64,000 nucleotides of DNA. Source: Pseudomonas promysalinigenes (GTDB lineage: Bacteria > Pseudomonadota > Gammaproteobacteria > Pseudomonadales > Pseudomonadaceae). The translations under genes and the position numbers were made by a program. Under the pieces are notes generated by a model. That model saw only the letters and a list, made by a program, of their open reading frames with translations. It had not been told where the DNA came from and searched no databases. Positions 9,266 to 17,539 of this stretch are shown in pieces. Position 1 is the first letter of the stretch. Every line of letters begins with the position of its first letter. The DNA lies in NCBI RefSeq assembly GCF_014269025.2, contig NZ_CP077094.1:806001-870000 (forward strand). The letters are read 5' to 3'.

Positions 9266-9555
9266 GAGGTTTTTCCTTGTTCGAACGCCGCTTGCTGCTC
9301 GGCGCTGGCTTCTTTCTGGTATTGGGCTTTCCACTCGGCGTAGGGCATGCCGTACACCGCTTCGCGGGCGTCATCCAGGGTGATGTCGATCTGGCGCTCG
9401 TCGGCGGCGGCCTTGTACCACTTGGACAGGCAGTTGCGGCAGAAGCCAGAGAGGTTCATCAGGTCGATATTCTGCACATCAGTGCGTTTTTGCAGGTGTT
9501 CGACCAGGCGCCGGAATGCGGCGGCTTCGAGTTCGAGTTGCTGTTGTTCAGTCAT
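9262..9555 (-). CDS. DUF1244 family protein
   Basis: 97-aa acidic soluble protein with the family hallmarks LSGFCRNCLSKWY (two cysteines, CRNC) and a GMPYAEWKAQYQ C-terminal segment. Function is unknown; the paired cysteines could bind a metal or be redox active. It lies 9 bases after folM and overlaps the HopJ-like gene by 4 bases, so all three are one operon. As I recall, DUF1244 next to folM is also seen in P. aeruginosa, suggesting a link to pterin metabolism. Confidence 0.85.
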   Translation of the reverse strand: MTEQQQLELEAAAFRRLVEHLQKRTDVQNIDLMNLSGFCRNCLSKWYKAAADERQIDITLDDAREAVYGMPYAEWKAQYQKEASAEQQAAFEQGKTS

Positions 9556-9564
9556 GTCAGTCTC

Positions 9565-10257
9565 TCAGATCATGCGGTTCTTCAGGTGGCGGCCACCGTT
9601 GATGACCACTTGGCTACCCGTGCTGTACTGGCTGGCGAGCAGGTATTTGACCGTCTCGATCAATGGCCCGGCGCCAGGCTCGAATTCCAGCAGGGCCTTT
9701 TTCAGGGTCTGCTGCCGATAGGCCTCGTCACCACCTTCCTTCAGGATCAAGAGGCCCGGCAGGATACCGTTGACATGGACCTTGGGCGCGTACTTTTCAG
9801 CGAATGACAGCACCATGTTCTGCAGTGCAGCCTTGGTGGCGGCGTAGCCGATATGGCCCTTGCTGCCACGCGAAGAGGTTTCGTCGCAGATGTGAATGAT
9901 ATCGGCCTTTTCGACCTTGTTCAGCAACTCGCCCAAGGCCAGGTTCAGGTGATAGGGCGCCTCGACATGCAGGCGGTACATGGTCTGCAGGTTGTCCAGG
10001 TCATCGTCGAGCCAGAGCGAGGCATTGTGGATGATGGCACGCAGGCCGTCGTAGTTGCGCTGCAGGTGATCGATCAAGGCATCGCGGTCGGCCTTCAGGC
10101 ACAGGTCTGCCTGGAATTGCACGATGTTCGGGTGCGCAGGCTGGGGCTGTACGCTGCGGCTGGCACTGACTACCGTATGGCCGGCCTGGGCCAGTTCGAG
10201 GGCCAGGGCCAGCCCGACGCGCTGGCTGGCTCCGGTAACGAGAATGGGGCTATTCAT
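9565..10257 (-). CDS. folM: Dihydromonapterin reductase FolM
   Basis: Short-chain dehydrogenase, 230 aa, that reduces dihydromonapterin to tetrahydromonapterin with NADPH. In pseudomonads this is the cofactor of phenylalanine hydroxylase, and the enzyme has some dihydrofolate reductase activity. Rossmann motif is VTGASQRVGLALA (residues 6-18), the NxAS segment is IHNASLW, and the catalytic YxxxK is YAATKAA. It is the first gene of a three-gene minus-strand operon. Phenylalanine hydroxylase feeds tyrosine to the homogentisate pathway encoded at 17540-20781, a possible functional link only. Confidence 0.88.
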   Translation of the reverse strand: MNSPILVTGASQRVGLALALELAQAGHTVVSASRSVQPQPAHPNIVQFQADLCLKADRDALIDHLQRNYDGLRAIIHNASLWLDDDLDNLQTMYRLHVEAPYHLNLALGELLNKVEKADIIHICDETSSRGSKGHIGYAATKAALQNMVLSFAEKYAPKVHVNGILPGLLILKEGGDEAYRQQTLKKALLEFEPGAGPLIETVKYLLASQYSTGSQVVINGGRHLKNRMI

Positions 10258-10332
10258 GTGCGGGCGGTCAACTTGTCTGTCCTGTCGTTACCGCCCAGCA
10301 TACCCCAACTGATACGGCTTGTATGACCCGCC

Positions 10333-10893
10333 TCAGCGGCTGCGCAATGCCGAGCCGGTTGATGGCGTGGCATGCAGCCAGTTGGCCAACAGGCGGGTGG
10401 ACAAGGGTATGAAGCAATAGACCATCACCGGCGTCAGGGCCAGGGTGCTGAGCATGATTCTGGGCAGCAGATCGAACGCCGCCAGCCATTGCCCGAACAG
10501 CGCATTGAATAGCAACGAGACGGGGAAGAACGCCAACCAGATGGCCACCGCCTGCTTCCAGCGCGGCGGCTTTTGCACCGAGCTGGTGCCAAACCAGTCG
10601 TCCAGGCCCGTCACGCGCCTCTCCCTGGGGCGTTCGAACAAGCCATTGCCCCGCACCAGCCATGCTTTGCGCGAAGCCGAATGCTCCCAGGCGCACAGTG
10701 TAGGCTCGTCACTGAAACGGAAAATGATCTGGAATTCATCGCTGTCGCGGGGCGGGGCGAGGATGCCTGAGCCAAGGTAGCCGGGGAAGTCCGTGGCCAG
10801 TTGCTCGCCTTCATGCAGCCAGGCCAGCAGGTCCTGGTAACGGCCATGGGCGGCGCGGCGTGAAACCATCAGCGTGACGGGTGGGGTAGACAT
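10333..10893 (-). CDS. ABM-domain protein with C-terminal membrane segments
   Basis: 186 aa. The N-terminal half (about 1-105) resembles an antibiotic-biosynthesis-monooxygenase fold (VTLMVSRRAAHGRYQDLLAW; FQIIFRFSDEPTLCAWEHS). The C-terminal half has two or three hydrophobic segments (AVAIWLAFFPVSLLFNALF; RIMLSTLALTPVMVYCFIPL), placing it in the inner membrane with the ABM domain probably cytoplasmic. The reaction is unknown. It stands alone, with about 75 bases to folM and 160 bases of unassigned sequence on its 5' side. Confidence 0.75.
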   Translation of the reverse strand: MSTPPVTLMVSRRAAHGRYQDLLAWLHEGEQLATDFPGYLGSGILAPPRDSDEFQIIFRFSDEPTLCAWEHSASRKAWLVRGNGLFERPRERRVTGLDDWFGTSSVQKPPRWKQAVAIWLAFFPVSLLFNALFGQWLAAFDLLPRIMLSTLALTPVMVYCFIPLSTRLLANWLHATPSTGSALRSR

Positions 10894-11054
10894 CGTGTAT
10901 CTCCTGGCGATGGAGCTGGCGGGTAGCCGGCCCCTGTCTGCGTGGCCCGGGGTGTTGGGCGACGTCAGCAGGCATGCAAGAAACGGGCGCAGCGAGGCAT
11001 CTTACAGGGGGGCAGGTGAGGGAAGAAACACGTGAATCCACGCAAGGCTTGCAG

Positions 11055-11675
11055 TTAGACCGCTACCTGATCGTGCAGCTCGGGGTGTGCGAGGCGGTGG
11101 GCCTGGAGGATGTATTCGCGTAGCCGGTCGATTTCCCCTGCGCTGCTGCGGCTCAGGTCATAGGCGGCAAGGTCCGGGCCGATACGACGGCGTAGCCGCC
11201 CATGCAGGCCAATCGGGCTGACACCAGTGGGTGCGAAATGCAGATCGAACCGTGTAGGTGCTTTTGCCATGCCGCGCACTTCGAGCAGGACGCCTTTGAA
11301 CGAGATATCCCTGACCAGCAGCCCGCAAGGCTTGCCCTGGGCGTCAAGCAGCGGGCATGGCTGTTCCATCGACAGACGCCAAGGGCGCAGCATCGGGCCA
11401 TCGTCTTCATAGATTTCCGGGGAGCCGATTTGCAGGTGCAGCGCATTGAATTCATCTTCGACCAGCTGGAGCGGGAAGCTGATTTGCTGGTTGTTGAACT
11501 GGGCCTGCAGGGTCACCTGCTCGTTGGCAACCAGGCGGGCCAGCAACGACTGAACGCGGCGGTCACCATTGACCTGCAGGCTCGACGTGGGGTCGGCCAG
11601 GTTCAACTGCGGGGAATGCTGCATGTCCTGGATGAAATCCAGTTCGTCCTGAGTCAGGAGCGCGTCGGGTTGCAT
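11055..11675 (-). CDS. PilZ-like domain protein
   Basis: 206-aa cytoplasmic protein. A PilZ-like core is suggested by RPWR (about residue 97) and then RDISFKGVLLEV, which fits the D-x-S-x-x-G element of c-di-GMP-binding PilZ domains, though the arginine motif is not textbook RxxxR. The N-terminal part resembles a YcgR-type N domain (LQAQFNNQQISFPLQL). A role in c-di-GMP-dependent motility or surface control is inferred. ATG 11675 is chosen; a TTG at 11705 is in frame but has no convincing ribosome site. Confidence 0.65.
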   Translation of the reverse strand: MQPDALLTQDELDFIQDMQHSPQLNLADPTSSLQVNGDRRVQSLLARLVANEQVTLQAQFNNQQISFPLQLVEDEFNALHLQIGSPEIYEDDGPMLRPWRLSMEQPCPLLDAQGKPCGLLVRDISFKGVLLEVRGMAKAPTRFDLHFAPTGVSPIGLHGRLRRRIGPDLAAYDLSRSSAGEIDRLREYILQAHRLAHPELHDQVAV

Positions 11676-11839
11676 GATCGAACTCGGTGGTAGCGATTTC
11701 TTCAACGGGAATTGACCGCGTTCAATGTGATTGGTTCAAGTGCATTGGTCGGGATTTAAGAAGGGTTCAGAGCCGGCCTTTTGCCACCTACGGATGCTAG
11801 TATCCTACGTTTTCAGTCAGTTTCGGAATCCACATCCCG

Positions 11840-12295
11840 ATGAAAGTCGCCATTATCTCAGGTTCGGTGTATGGCACCGCCGAAGAAGTCGCCCGACATG
11901 CCGAGGGCTTGCTCAAGGCTCAAGGCTTCGAAGCCTGGCACGCCGCCCGCGCCACTGCTCAGGACCTTGAAGGTTTTGCCCCTGCCGCATTGCTCGCGGT
12001 TACGTCCACCACCGGCATGGGCGAGTTGCCTGATAACCTGATGCCCCTTTACAGCAGCCTTCGCGATACCCTGCCAGCGGCCTTGCGCGGTTTGCCAGGC
12101 GCGGTCATTGGCTTGGGGGACTCAAGCTATGGCGATACCTACTGCGGCGGCGGCGAGCAGCTACGTGAACTGTTCGCCGAGCTGGGTGTGCGTGAAGTGC
12201 TGCCGATGCTCACCCTCGATGCCAGCGAAACCGTGACGCCCGAGGCGGATGCTGAACCGTGGTTGGCGCAGTTCGCTCAAGCGTTGAAGGCCTGA
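11840..12295 (+). CDS. mioC: Flavodoxin (MioC-like)
   Basis: Short-chain flavodoxin, 151 aa, FMN-binding electron carrier. The phosphate-binding loop is SGSVYGTAEEVA (residues 8-19). The flavin-contacting loops are TSTTGMGELPDN and GLGDSSYGDTYCGGG. It is a single gene; its 3' end overlaps the 3' end of the convergent LysR gene by 19 bases. The redox partner cannot be told from sequence. As I recall, P. aeruginosa has a flavodoxin gene close to its folM cluster, as here. Confidence 0.88.
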   Translation: MKVAIISGSVYGTAEEVARHAEGLLKAQGFEAWHAARATAQDLEGFAPAALLAVTSTTGMGELPDNLMPLYSSLRDTLPAALRGLPGAVIGLGDSSYGDTYCGGGEQLRELFAELGVREVLPMLTLDASETVTPEADAEPWLAQFAQALKA

Positions 12296-13173
12296 GGCGG
12301 CTGCTCGCGCAACAAGGCCAGCCAGGCCTGCGCGGCACGTGAGAGGTAGGCGCCACGCCGCCAGATGAAGGCGATGTCCCAGCGCAGCTGCGCTGGAGCT
12401 GTCAGCGCCAGGCGCACCACGCCGGGGCGTTCCAGCGTTTTTGCCACTACTCTGGGCAGCAGCACCACGCCCTGGCCAGCCGCTACCAGCGCTACCAGGA
12501 AGTCCGCCTGGCCGCTGCGGCCACCTTCTATCGGGGTGAAGCCCTGCTGCTGGCATGCCTTGAGCAACCGGTCATTGAGCACGAAACTGCGTTGGTACAG
12601 CAGGAAAGGGGTCTGTGCCAGCTGTTTCAGGCGGACCTGTTGCAGCCCGGCCAACTCATGACCCGCCGCAAGCATCGCGTCCAGCGGTTCATTGCAGAAC
12701 GGTTGATACTCGAAGGCCGGGTCGCTTGGCGTCAGGCTGCCGCCCAGCTCCAGTTCGCCGTTTGCCACCGCCTGTTCGATGTTTCGGCTGCCACCTTCGA
12801 GCAGTTGGATGGTGATGTTGGGGTAACGCCTGCGGTATTCGGCGAACAATCCGGCGAACAATGTATCGCTGCCTAGCATCGGCAAACCCAGGCGAAGCTC
12901 GCCACGCCCCATCTGACCTAGATCGTCCAACTCGTTGAGCAGTGCCTGGCGCTGGCGCAGCAGCGCTTCGCCACGCTCCAGCACGATACGTCCGGCAGCC
13001 GTCAGATGCAGTTGAGAAGCCTGACGCTCAAGCAGCGGCTGGCCCACATCTTGCTCCAGCTGAGCGACCTGCTTGCTTACGGCTGACTGGCTGATATGCA
13101 AGGTTTTCGCGGCTTGGGTAAAACCCCCGCAATGAACCACCTCGATGAAGCTGCGCAGCTGTTTGAATTCCAT
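12277..13173 (-). CDS. LysR-family regulator divergent from CidA/LrgB genes (CidR-like)
   Basis: LysR-type regulator, 298 aa. The helix-turn-helix spans about residues 3-60 (FKQLRSFIEVVHCGGFTQAA; SQSAVSKQVAQLE). ATG 13173 is chosen because MEFKQLRSF is the standard LysR opening; 13 further upstream residues are possible. It faces the holin-like cidA-type gene across 97 bases that contain a palindromic T-N11-A box (13181-13195), the arrangement used by CidR regulators. Acetate or carbon-overflow sensing is inferred from that family. Confidence 0.85.
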   Translation of the reverse strand: MEFKQLRSFIEVVHCGGFTQAAKTLHISQSAVSKQVAQLEQDVGQPLLERQASQLHLTAAGRIVLERGEALLRQRQALLNELDDLGQMGRGELRLGLPMLGSDTLFAGLFAEYRRRYPNITIQLLEGGSRNIEQAVANGELELGGSLTPSDPAFEYQPFCNEPLDAMLAAGHELAGLQQVRLKQLAQTPFLLYQRSFVLNDRLLKACQQQGFTPIEGGRSGQADFLVALVAAGQGVVLLPRVVAKTLERPGVVRLALTAPAQLRWDIAFIWRRGAYLSRAAQAWLALLREQPPQAFNA

Positions 13174-13180
13174 TGGTGCG

Positions 13181-13195
13181 ATTCCATTGTGGAAT
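13181..13195. promoter_or_regulatory. LysR-type operator (T-N11-A palindrome)
   Basis: ATTCCA-TTG-TGGAAT is a perfect inverted repeat containing T-N11-A. It is 7 bases upstream of the LysR start codon and about 75 bases upstream of the cidA-like start. It probably serves autoregulation and control of the holin-like operon. Confidence 0.6.
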
Positions 13196-13270
13196 GGATG
13201 CAAGTCTAACAATTCGCTTTTGGCCTAGGCAGTCGAAATTTAAAATGAGGGCCTGTCGAGGAACTTGCCC

Positions 13271-13657
13271 ATGAAACCCACACTGTTCAAAAAGCCCGTG
13301 CGCCTGCTTGCCGAAGTTGCGGTGCTGCTGGGCTTGTTTCTGTTCGGTGGCCAGTTGGCCGCCTGGCTGGGCTGGCCGATTCCGGGTGGCGTGATGGGGC
13401 TGGGCCTGCTGCTGCTATTGTTCGCCTGCGGTGTGCTCAAGCCCGCCACCTTGCAGCTTGGCGCTGGTTGGCTGATGGCCGAAATGCTGCTGTTCTTTAT
13501 CCCGGCGCTAATGAGCCTGCTCGATTATGGCAGCCTGGTGCGCAGTGAGGGCTGGCGCATCCTGCTGGTCATTGCCGTGAGTACTTTGATGGTCATGGTG
13601 GTGACCGCTTTGACCGTGGAGCTGGTCTGCCGCTGGAGGCTGCGCCATGAGCCTTGA
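13271..13657 (+). CDS. CidA/LrgA holin-like membrane protein
   Basis: 128 aa with four predicted membrane helices (about residues 10-30, 35-55, 66-86 and 93-115) and the family signatures IPGGVMGLGLL and FFIPALMSLLDY. CidA/LrgA proteins act in the inner membrane in cell death/lysis control and, with the LrgB partner, have been linked to pyruvate transport. ATG 13271 follows a CGAGG site. The gene overlaps the next by 11 bases, so the pair is co-translated. Confidence 0.88.
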   Translation: MKPTLFKKPVRLLAEVAVLLGLFLFGGQLAAWLGWPIPGGVMGLGLLLLLFACGVLKPATLQLGAGWLMAEMLLFFIPALMSLLDYGSLVRSEGWRILLVIAVSTLMVMVVTALTVELVCRWRLRHEP

Positions 13658-14333
13658 ACCGATGCCGCTGTTCTGGCTGGCCTTGACCTTGGCGGCGTAT
13701 CTGCTCAGCCGCTGGCTGTACCGGCGTACCGGGCGCTACCTGATGTCGCCGCTGATTCTGGTCCCGGCGTTGTTGCTGGCCGTTGCCGTGCCGCTGCACA
13801 CGGCCTACGCCGAGTATTCGCGCAACACCCATTGGCTGATGAGCGTGCTGGGCCCGGTGACGGTCGCCTTCGCTGTACCGATCTGGCAGCAACGGGCGAT
13901 GCTGGCACGGCACTGGCCTGCATTGCTGGTAGGGATGGTGGCGGGAAGTGCGGCATCGATCGCAAGCTCCTGGGGGCTGGCACACGCATTGGCATTGGAT
14001 GACGCCATCAGTCTGTCGCTGGTGCCGCGCTCGATCACTACCCCTTTCGCCATGCCCCTGGCCCATGACCTGGGTGGCGTGCCGGAACTGACGGCAGTGT
14101 TCGTGATGTTCACCGGCGTACTGGGGGCCATGTTCGGTGGCGTTCTGCTGCGTTGGCTGCCGCTACGTACTCCTTTGGCGCGCGGTGCGCTATTCGGGGT
14201 GGGGGCGCACGGCGCCGGGGTCAGCCGCGCCAGGGAGGTGGGCGGCGAAGAAGGTTCTGTGGCCGGGCTGGTGATGGTGCTGACCGGGTTGCTCAATCTA
14301 TTTGCCGCGCCATTGCTGGTGATGCTGCTATGA
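13647..14333 (+). CDS. LrgB/CidB family membrane protein
   Basis: 228 aa, multi-helix inner-membrane partner of the CidA/LrgA-like protein. Conserved segments are LGPVTVAFAVP, LVPRSITTPFAM, AVFVMFTGVLGA and GVGAHGAGVSRA, the last being the strongest family signature. It starts inside the upstream gene (11-base overlap). The pair probably forms one complex. Whether it works in autolysis control or metabolite export cannot be decided here. Confidence 0.9.
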   Translation: MSLEPMPLFWLALTLAAYLLSRWLYRRTGRYLMSPLILVPALLLAVAVPLHTAYAEYSRNTHWLMSVLGPVTVAFAVPIWQQRAMLARHWPALLVGMVAGSAASIASSWGLAHALALDDAISLSLVPRSITTPFAMPLAHDLGGVPELTAVFVMFTGVLGAMFGGVLLRWLPLRTPLARGALFGVGAHGAGVSRAREVGGEEGSVAGLVMVLTGLLNLFAAPLLVMLL

Positions 14334-14508
14334 CCATTCGTGCCACTGACTCGCTCGGTCATCAAGCTGGCTGGTAACGCAAGTTTCACCTGACGGGCCG
14401 CTGATACACTCAACCTCGAAATAGAGAGCACATGTAAGTGCCGAGGTGACATGCAATGACCGCAGCCTTGCTCGATACCATCAATTCCATTGCACCTGGA
14501 CCGCTGTG

Positions 14509-15414
14509 ATGCCTATCGCCGAGATTCCTCTGCGCGTATGGCGTACCCGCGGTCAGAGCTTTTCATTCCGTGGCCACAGCATTCGTTACTGGAGCGCAGG
14601 GCAAGGAGAACCCCTGCTGTTGTTACATGGTTTTCCCACCGCGAGTTGGGACTGGCATTACCTGTGGGCGCCGTTGGCGCAACGCTTTCGGGTAATTGCC
14701 TGCGACATGCTCGGTTTTGGCGATTCTGCAAAGCCGCACAAGCACCGCTACAGCCTGATGGAACAAGCGGACCTGCAACAGGCGCTGTTGGCGCATCTGC
14801 ACGTCGATCAACCGGTGCACCTGTTGGCCCACGATTATGGTGGCAGCGTCGGCCAAGAATTACTTGCCCGGCATCACGAACGGCGAGCGGAAATTGCCAG
14901 CTGTGTGTTTCTCAACAGCGGGCTGTTTCCGGAGAGTTGCCAGATTCTGCGCGTTCAAAAGCTACTGCTCAGCCGGCTCGGTTGGCTAGTCGGGCGATCG
15001 TTCGGCCGCGATGGCCTGGTGCGCACGCTCAGCCAGATTTACGGCCCACGCACCCATCCCAGCGAAAGTGCGCTGGATGACTACTGGAGCCTGATCACAG
15101 CCAACGCAGGCACGCGTATCCTGCACAGGCTCATCGCTTACGTGCCCGAGCGCAGGCTGCACCGTGAGCGCTGGGTTGGCGCGTTGCAGCATGGGGCCGT
15201 GCCGCTGCGTTTCATAAACGGCGTGGTTGACCCGGTTTCGGGGGCCCACATGCTCGAGCGCTATCAGCAAATGGTGCCGAACCCCGACACCGTGGAGTTG
15301 CAGGGTATTGGCCATTACCCGCACACCGAGGCACCAGTGCAGGTACTGCGCCATTATCTGTCGTTTCGCGAACAGCCCTTGAGCTTCGTACCGCAGAAAG
15401 TTGCCTGGTCCTGA
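14509..15414 (+). CDS. Alpha/beta hydrolase with Asp nucleophile (haloalkane dehalogenase / epoxide hydrolase-like)
   Basis: 301 aa. The oxyanion-side motif is HGFPTASWDW and the nucleophile elbow reads AHDYGGS, with aspartate where esterases have serine; that is the pattern of haloalkane dehalogenases and epoxide hydrolases. The catalytic histidine is likely in GIGHYPHTEAP and the acid in NGVVDPVSG. ATG 14509 is used; a GTG at 14446 would add 21 residues with no homology visible to me. The following SDR gene is 115 bases downstream on the same strand. The natural substrate is unknown. Confidence 0.8.
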   Translation: MPIAEIPLRVWRTRGQSFSFRGHSIRYWSAGQGEPLLLLHGFPTASWDWHYLWAPLAQRFRVIACDMLGFGDSAKPHKHRYSLMEQADLQQALLAHLHVDQPVHLLAHDYGGSVGQELLARHHERRAEIASCVFLNSGLFPESCQILRVQKLLLSRLGWLVGRSFGRDGLVRTLSQIYGPRTHPSESALDDYWSLITANAGTRILHRLIAYVPERRLHRERWVGALQHGAVPLRFINGVVDPVSGAHMLERYQQMVPNPDTVELQGIGHYPHTEAPVQVLRHYLSFREQPLSFVPQKVAWS

Positions 15415-15529
15415 GCCGGCTATCATCGGCGCGCCTTATTGCCCGGCATTCAGCCAGGTTGAGCTTGATTGTCCGCCTCCAAGTGCTGGCGGAGACTCGA
15501 TGCCTTCAACCTGATCTGGAGCCATGAGC

Positions 15530-16432
15530 ATGAATGAGCCGGTGAGCCTGCAAGAGCGTGTAGTGATCGTGACCGGCGCCGGCGGTGGCCTGGGCCGTGC
15601 CCACGCCTTACTGTTTGCCGCGCGTGGCGCCCGGGTGGTGGTGAACGACCTGGGCGGCTCTGCCCAGGGGGAGGGCGCCAACGCTTCTGCGGCCGACCAG
15701 GTGGTGGCGCAAATCCGCGCAGCCGGCGGCACGGCGGTGGCCAATCATGATTCGGTAACCGAGGGAGCGCGTATCGTCGAGCAGGCGCTGGACTGTTTCG
15801 GCCGGGTCGATGTGCTGGTGAACAACGCAGGCATCCTGCGGGACAAAGCCTTTCACAAGATGGACGACAGTGATTGGGAGCAGGTGTACAAGGTCCACGT
15901 CGAAGGTGCCTACAAGATCACCCGGGCTGCCTGGCCGCATCTGCGCGAGCAGAACTGGGGGCGGGTGATCTTTACCGCATCGACTTCGGGGATCTACGGC
16001 AACTTCGGCCAGGCCAACTACGCCATGGCCAAGCTGGGGCTTTATGGGCTGACGCGCACCCTGGCCATCGAGGGGCACAAGCACGCAATACGGGTCAATG
16101 CCATTGCGCCGACTGGCGGCACCCGCATGACCGAGGGGTTGATACCCCCTGAGCTGTTCGAGCGCCTCAGGCCTGAATTGATCAGCCCTTTGGTGGTGTA
16201 TCTGGGCAGCGAGCAGTGCCAGGACAGCGGGCAATTGTTCGAAGTGGGCGGCGGCTGGGTAGGTAAAGTGCGCTGGGAGCGTAGCCTGGGCGTCGGCTTT
16301 GACCCTGAGCAGGGTTTCACCCCAGAGCAGGTCGCGCAGCAGTGGGCGCAGATTGGTGATTTCACCGGCGCCGTGCACCCGCAAGACAACTTGCAGTCGT
16401 TGCAGCAGATGATGGCCAACCTGCAAAAATAA
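15530..16432 (+). CDS. Short-chain dehydrogenase, 3-hydroxyacyl-CoA dehydrogenase-like
   Basis: 300 aa SDR of the multifunctional-enzyme type 2 (peroxisomal beta-oxidation) group. Cofactor loop is VTGAGGGLGRAHA, then NDLGG, NNAGILRD, the catalytic Ser in TASTSGIYG and YAMAKLG as YxxxK. A C-terminal stretch of about 60 residues beyond the usual SDR core (VGGGWVGKVRWERS onward) is typical of that group. It likely oxidises a 3-hydroxyacyl-CoA with NAD. ATG 15530 has GGAG 8 bases upstream; ATG 15524 is two codons earlier but too close to that site. Confidence 0.85.
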   Translation: MNEPVSLQERVVIVTGAGGGLGRAHALLFAARGARVVVNDLGGSAQGEGANASAADQVVAQIRAAGGTAVANHDSVTEGARIVEQALDCFGRVDVLVNNAGILRDKAFHKMDDSDWEQVYKVHVEGAYKITRAAWPHLREQNWGRVIFTASTSGIYGNFGQANYAMAKLGLYGLTRTLAIEGHKHAIRVNAIAPTGGTRMTEGLIPPELFERLRPELISPLVVYLGSEQCQDSGQLFEVGGGWVGKVRWERSLGVGFDPEQGFTPEQVAQQWAQIGDFTGAVHPQDNLQSLQQMMANLQK

Positions 16433-16457
16433 AAAAAGCCGCTGCACGTGCAGCGGC
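16431..16457 (-). terminator. Terminator serving hmgR (minus strand), possibly bidirectional
   Basis: GCCGCTGCA-CG-TGCAGCGGC is a perfect 9-bp stem next to seven A on the plus strand, which read as a U-tract for leftward transcription from hmgR. The A run starts in the stop codon of the upstream SDR gene, whose own transcript could use the stem too. Confidence 0.7.
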
Positions 16458-16509
16458 CAATCGAGACGTTAGATCAAGGAGCTTCAAAATCTACGTCGTG
16501 CAACCTCGC

Positions 16510-16545
16510 GGGCCTGAAAAGCGGGGGGATAAAACCCTTCAGGCC
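16510..16545. repeat. Imperfect hairpin in the hmgR 3' region
   Basis: GGCCTGAA at the left and TTCAGGCC at the right form an inverted repeat around a 20-base G-rich loop. It is in the 210-base stretch between the SDR gene and hmgR, which otherwise holds only the terminator. Its function is unknown. Confidence 0.4.
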
Positions 16546-16642
16546 GGCCAGTGCGTCAAGAATAAGCGCTTGATCCGACGGGAAAAATAGCCGCTTGTGA
16601 CATTCACCTTTACGTTTCGGGCAATAGTGCCTGGCGGTCGTT

Positions 16643-17425
16643 TCAAGGCGCTGGCGCGTAGCCCATGCGCCAGCTGGTGTCACGGGCGGCAGCCAGTAGC
16701 CGCTGCGCTGCCGGGCCGTTCTCATCGGCATGGAAAATTGAAGTCGGCCCGACCACGGTCATCACCGCAGCGATCTGCCCCATGGCGTTGAACACTGGCG
16801 CAGACAACGCATCCACACCGGGCATCAGCAGACCGTGCACATGGTGCAAGCCGCGTTCGCGGATGCCTGCCAGCAAGGGCTCATACACGCAGGCGCTCTG
16901 CTGCAGTGCCACCAGTTCGCGGTCGCGCAACTCCACGGTCTCACGCTCGGGTAGGTGGGCGGCGAACACCAGGCCAGTGGAAGAGCTGAGCAGCGGCAAT
17001 ACCGAGCCAATTTGAGTCACCACCGTGACCGCTCGTACGGCAGGCTCGATGCTAACCACAGTGGCGCCTTGGTTGCCCCATACCGCAAGAAAGCAACTTT
17101 CGTTGAGCGCGTCGCGCAATTGCGACAGCGGCAGCGCCGCTACCTTCAACACATCGATGCTGCCCAACGCTGCCAACCCCACACGCAAGGCTTCACGCCC
17201 CAGACCGTAGTGGTTGGTAGCGCCATCCTGCTCGGCGAAGCCGCTGGCGATCAGTGCTTGCAGATAGCGATGCACCTTGCTCGCCGGCATCTGCACGTGC
17301 TCTGCCAGGCGTGACAGCGAGGTGGACGGCGAGAGTTCGGCAAGGGCCTTGAGTATATCGGTGCCGACTTCCGCCGAGCGGACTTTCTGCTTGCCGTTGT
17401 CGGCGCTGGAGCTGGCTTTGGCCAT
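16643..17425 (-). CDS. hmgR: IclR-family repressor of homogentisate catabolism HmgR
   Basis: IclR family, 260 aa. The N-terminal winged helix (about residues 20-85; LSRLAEHVQMPASKVHRYLQAL) is followed by the IclR effector domain (SSTGLVFAAHLPE; VDALSAPVFNAMGQIAAVMTVVG). In P. putida HmgR represses hmgA-fahA-maiA and homogentisate is the inducer. The gene faces hmgA with a palindromic operator between them. ATG 17425 (MAKASSS) is preferred; a longer frame from 17488 would run into the operator region. Confidence 0.92.
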   Translation of the reverse strand: MAKASSSADNGKQKVRSAEVGTDILKALAELSPSTSLSRLAEHVQMPASKVHRYLQALIASGFAEQDGATNHYGLGREALRVGLAALGSIDVLKVAALPLSQLRDALNESCFLAVWGNQGATVVSIEPAVRAVTVVTQIGSVLPLLSSSTGLVFAAHLPERETVELRDRELVALQQSACVYEPLLAGIRERGLHHVHGLLMPGVDALSAPVFNAMGQIAAVMTVVGPTSIFHADENGPAAQRLLAAARDTSWRMGYAPAP

Positions 17426-17488
17426 GGGTATGAAGCTTCCGGATGTTTCGCGTCGCGCCTTTATAGCTTGACGCCTGGCAGGGAGCAA

Positions 17489-17514
17489 ATTACGTTATTC
17501 GTAATCAAATTACG
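17489..17514. promoter_or_regulatory. HmgR operator: 17-bp palindrome plus extra half-site
   Basis: ATTACG-TTATT-CGTAAT (17489-17505) is a perfect palindrome, and a third ATTACG half-site follows at 17509-17514. It lies between the divergent hmgR and hmgA starts, ending 25 bases before hmgA. The 17-bp size agrees with my recollection of the P. putida HmgR operator. The extra half-site is seen directly; its use is inference. Confidence 0.8.
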
Positions 17515-17539
17515 ATAAAAACAAAATCCGGAGGCATCG

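Noticed and set aside
13271..14333. Prophage lysis cassette
   Set aside because: CidA/LrgA and LrgB are chromosomal holin-like families; no phage genes are present and the LysR neighbour is the usual partner.
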